Source of the DNA: an uncultured Roseiflexaceae bacterium
Lineage (GTDB): Bacteria; Chloroflexota; Chloroflexia; Chloroflexales; Roseiflexaceae
DNA: 6,303 bases
Assembly: GCA_903932805.1 (NCBI GenBank)
Contig: CAIZHO010000107.1
Coordinates: 1 to 6,303 of the forward strand
Direction: 5' to 3'
The notes under the pieces are model-generated. The model saw only the letters and a list, made by a program, of their open reading frames with translations. It had not been told where the DNA came from and searched no databases. Below are positions 4,727 through 6,303 of this stretch, piece by piece. The position numbers and the translations under genes are program-made. Position 1 is the stretch's first letter, and each line of letters starts with the position of its first letter.

Positions 4727-6303
4727 TGGCACCGTCGGGGGATACCGTTTGATGTGTGGCATAGTTGCGAGATATGGCCGTAACGCATCTCGATAGAAAA
4801 CCGTAAACAAGACCTTCCCTTCTGGCATGATGATGTACTGTGCGGTAGCAACTCCTGCCATGGGCGTGATGTCTTTCATGCGGACTGCCGGGACAAACCA
4901 AATATCTGCATTTTTCCGTGGCAGTGATTGTTCCGTGATTTCTTTCATGTCGACATGGCGTGCGTGATACACGATGCCCGCATTTGCGGCTTTCTGGAAA
5001 TCCGGACTCACCAACACATCCACGACGCTCCCAGCCGGCAACCTGCTTACAAACCGTCCATAATAATCCACCACTTGTGTGTTTACATCACCGAGTCCAC
5101 CTTCACGCAGCAAAAACTCCCTGAAGTAATCGGTGTAATGGGTATACAGAGAAACAGCGAGTACAACACCAATCATGCTCGTAGCAGCAGCCTGTGGCAA
5201 TCGTGTACTCACCCGTGCATGAATCCACTCTAATCCAATCAGGCACAGCAAAATCAATAACGGAATAACCGCGATGAGTCGTTGTCCTGCGCCGACCGGA
5301 TGGGACAACACACTCACAAAAATGAAATACAGAACACCAAAAACTGCAACATGCCACATTGGTTTGTGCATTGTATCGATTGCGCGTAAAACCCCAATAA
5401 AGAGTGGAAGAACAAGAATTGGTCCTACCACACCTCGAGGGAAATGGTACCAACCATCGAGTGGCCCTGTGCTCATCGCTTGAATGGATATCGATACATG
5501 ACGCACAATTTGTCCGAACATCGTCACGCCGGTCTCTCGTTCGATACGGGCAAACAACGACACACCGGGTTCGACATGAGTCAAAAACGAAAAACGTACC
5601 AATGGTGCCATAAAGTTATCAGGGCGATAGAGATAATGAACCGCCAGTGGAGCGATGACCAACATCATCACGACATACGAAATCGCAACACCATGTGCCA
5701 AGACACTCCGCTGTTGCGGGCGATGCCACCACATCCGAACTGCCCACACAAAGACAAGCAATGGCAATACTCGTGCGCTTGTATACCCATACAATGCAAA
5801 TCCCAGACACAACCCGATCCATCCCCAGCGCGTTTGGGCATACGATTCACTCTGACGTGCTAACAGCCCAAGTAACACGATCATACTCAAACCGTCGTAG
5901 ATGTTGTTGAGACCGATCTGAGAGAAATACACATGCAACCCAAAAAATGAAAGCAATAACCCACCAGCGAGCGCTGCAGAGGATGAAACCATAGGCCGTA
6001 ACGCCCACACAAAGGCGACGCAACTCAGTGACCCAGCCAACATGGAATGGCCGCGTAATGCCCACATCGGGTCGCTGAAAAGACCGTGTGACAATGCAGG
6101 GAACACAAACCACAGCGCCGGAAATTCGTACCACCCGGATTGGAACAGGTTGCGTACAGTCCCGTTCAGAACCTCAAGGCCAAACAGCGCAGCACTGACT
6201 TCGTCCCCACCAATGACGGGAGCAGACTGTATCCCGTGCACACGTACGGCAAATGCAACGAATCCGACGGTTGCATACACAACGATCCAGCGTGTCGTGA
6301 TGG
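4724..6303 (-). CDS. Polytopic membrane glycosyltransferase, GT39/ArnT-like (PMT family); N-terminus outside the window
   Basis: A large integral membrane protein, probably a GT-C glycosyltransferase that takes a sugar from a polyprenyl-phosphate donor on the outer face of the membrane; the acceptor is unknown. The frame is open to the window edge, encoding ITTRWIV before the first possible start, a GTG at 6280 with no clear ribosome site, so a few N-terminal residues are probably missing. Numbering from that GTG (518 residues), the first membrane segment (about 1-16) is followed by a loop with GGDE (24-27), the acidic pair typical of this fold. Further hydrophobic segments lie near 78-97, 100-118, 130-142, 168-184, 196-217, 285-300, 308-325, 334-352 and 366-380. 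FSQIGLNNIYDGL (119-131) and ALYGYTSARVLP (162-173) resemble conserved stretches of bacterial members. Residues about 385-518 form a soluble C-terminal domain. It converges on the dioxygenase gene. Confidence 0.82.
   Translation of the reverse strand, partial: ITTRWIVVYATVGFVAFAVRVHGIQSAPVIGGDEVSAALFGLEVLNGTVRNLFQSGWYEFPALWFVFPALSHGLFSDPMWALRGHSMLAGSLSCVAFVWALRPMVSSSAALAGGLLLSFFGLHVYFSQIGLNNIYDGLSMIVLLGLLARQSESYAQTRWGWIGLCLGFALYGYTSARVLPLLVFVWAVRMWWHRPQQRSVLAHGVAISYVVMMLVIAPLAVHYLYRPDNFMAPLVRFSFLTHVEPGVSLFARIERETGVTMFGQIVRHVSISIQAMSTGPLDGWYHFPRGVVGPILVLPLFIGVLRAIDTMHKPMWHVAVFGVLYFIFVSVLSHPVGAGQRLIAVIPLLILLCLIGLEWIHARVSTRLPQAAATSMIGVVLAVSLYTHYTDYFREFLLREGGLGDVNTQVVDYYGRFVSRLPAGSVVDVLVSPDFQKAANAGIVYHARHVDMKEITEQSLPRKNADIWFVPAVRMKDITPMAGVATAQYIIMPEGKVLFTVFYRDALRPYLATMPHIKRYPPTVP

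Overview
The window looks like a bacterial chromosome of moderate GC content. It carries a branched-chain amino acid (BCAA) biosynthesis operon on the minus strand, a divergent 2-oxoglutarate dioxygenase gene on the plus strand, and a membrane glycosyltransferase gene that converges on the dioxygenase. Gene order, plain Shine-Dalgarno sites and a textbook sigma-70-type promoter all indicate a bacterium. The short class I ketol-acid reductoisomerase and the ilvB-ilvN-ilvC-leuA order would fit Chloroflexota (the GLYPGSKS cofactor loop resembles proteins I associate with that phylum). This placement is from memory and is weak.

Layout, read in the direction of the minus-strand operon (high to low coordinates): a promoter, TTGACA - 17 nt - TATACT (3725-3697); a leader RNA with a 25-codon leader peptide started by GTG (3668-3591) that holds 14 consecutive Leu/Ile/Val codons; an intrinsic terminator (3549-3513) just before ilvB; then ilvB (3495-1774), ilvN (1773-1255, directly abutting ilvB), ilvC (1192-170), a perfect 15-bp stem-loop (163-129), and the first 36 codons of leuA (107-1, cut by the window edge). 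On the plus strand are a PhyH-family Fe(II)/2-oxoglutarate dioxygenase (3790-4713) and, back on the minus strand and tail-to-tail with it, a polytopic membrane glycosyltransferase (6303-4724, N-terminus outside the window).

How the genes work together: IlvB and IlvN form acetohydroxyacid synthase with its valine-sensing subunit. IlvC carries out the next step of valine and isoleucine synthesis. LeuA takes 2-oxoisovalerate into the leucine branch. No dihydroxyacid dehydratase or aminotransferase gene is visible here.

The main discovery is the regulatory leader. It has every part of a ribosome-mediated attenuator: a ribosome binding site, a BCAA-codon tract, a terminator, a segment that can pair with the left arm of the terminator (antiterminator), and a protector segment formed by leader codons 7-9 that can sequester the antiterminator. 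These parts are directly visible in the sequence. The switching model built from them is inference. The dioxygenase and glycosyltransferase have recognisable folds but unknown substrates, and nothing in the sequence ties them functionally to BCAA synthesis.
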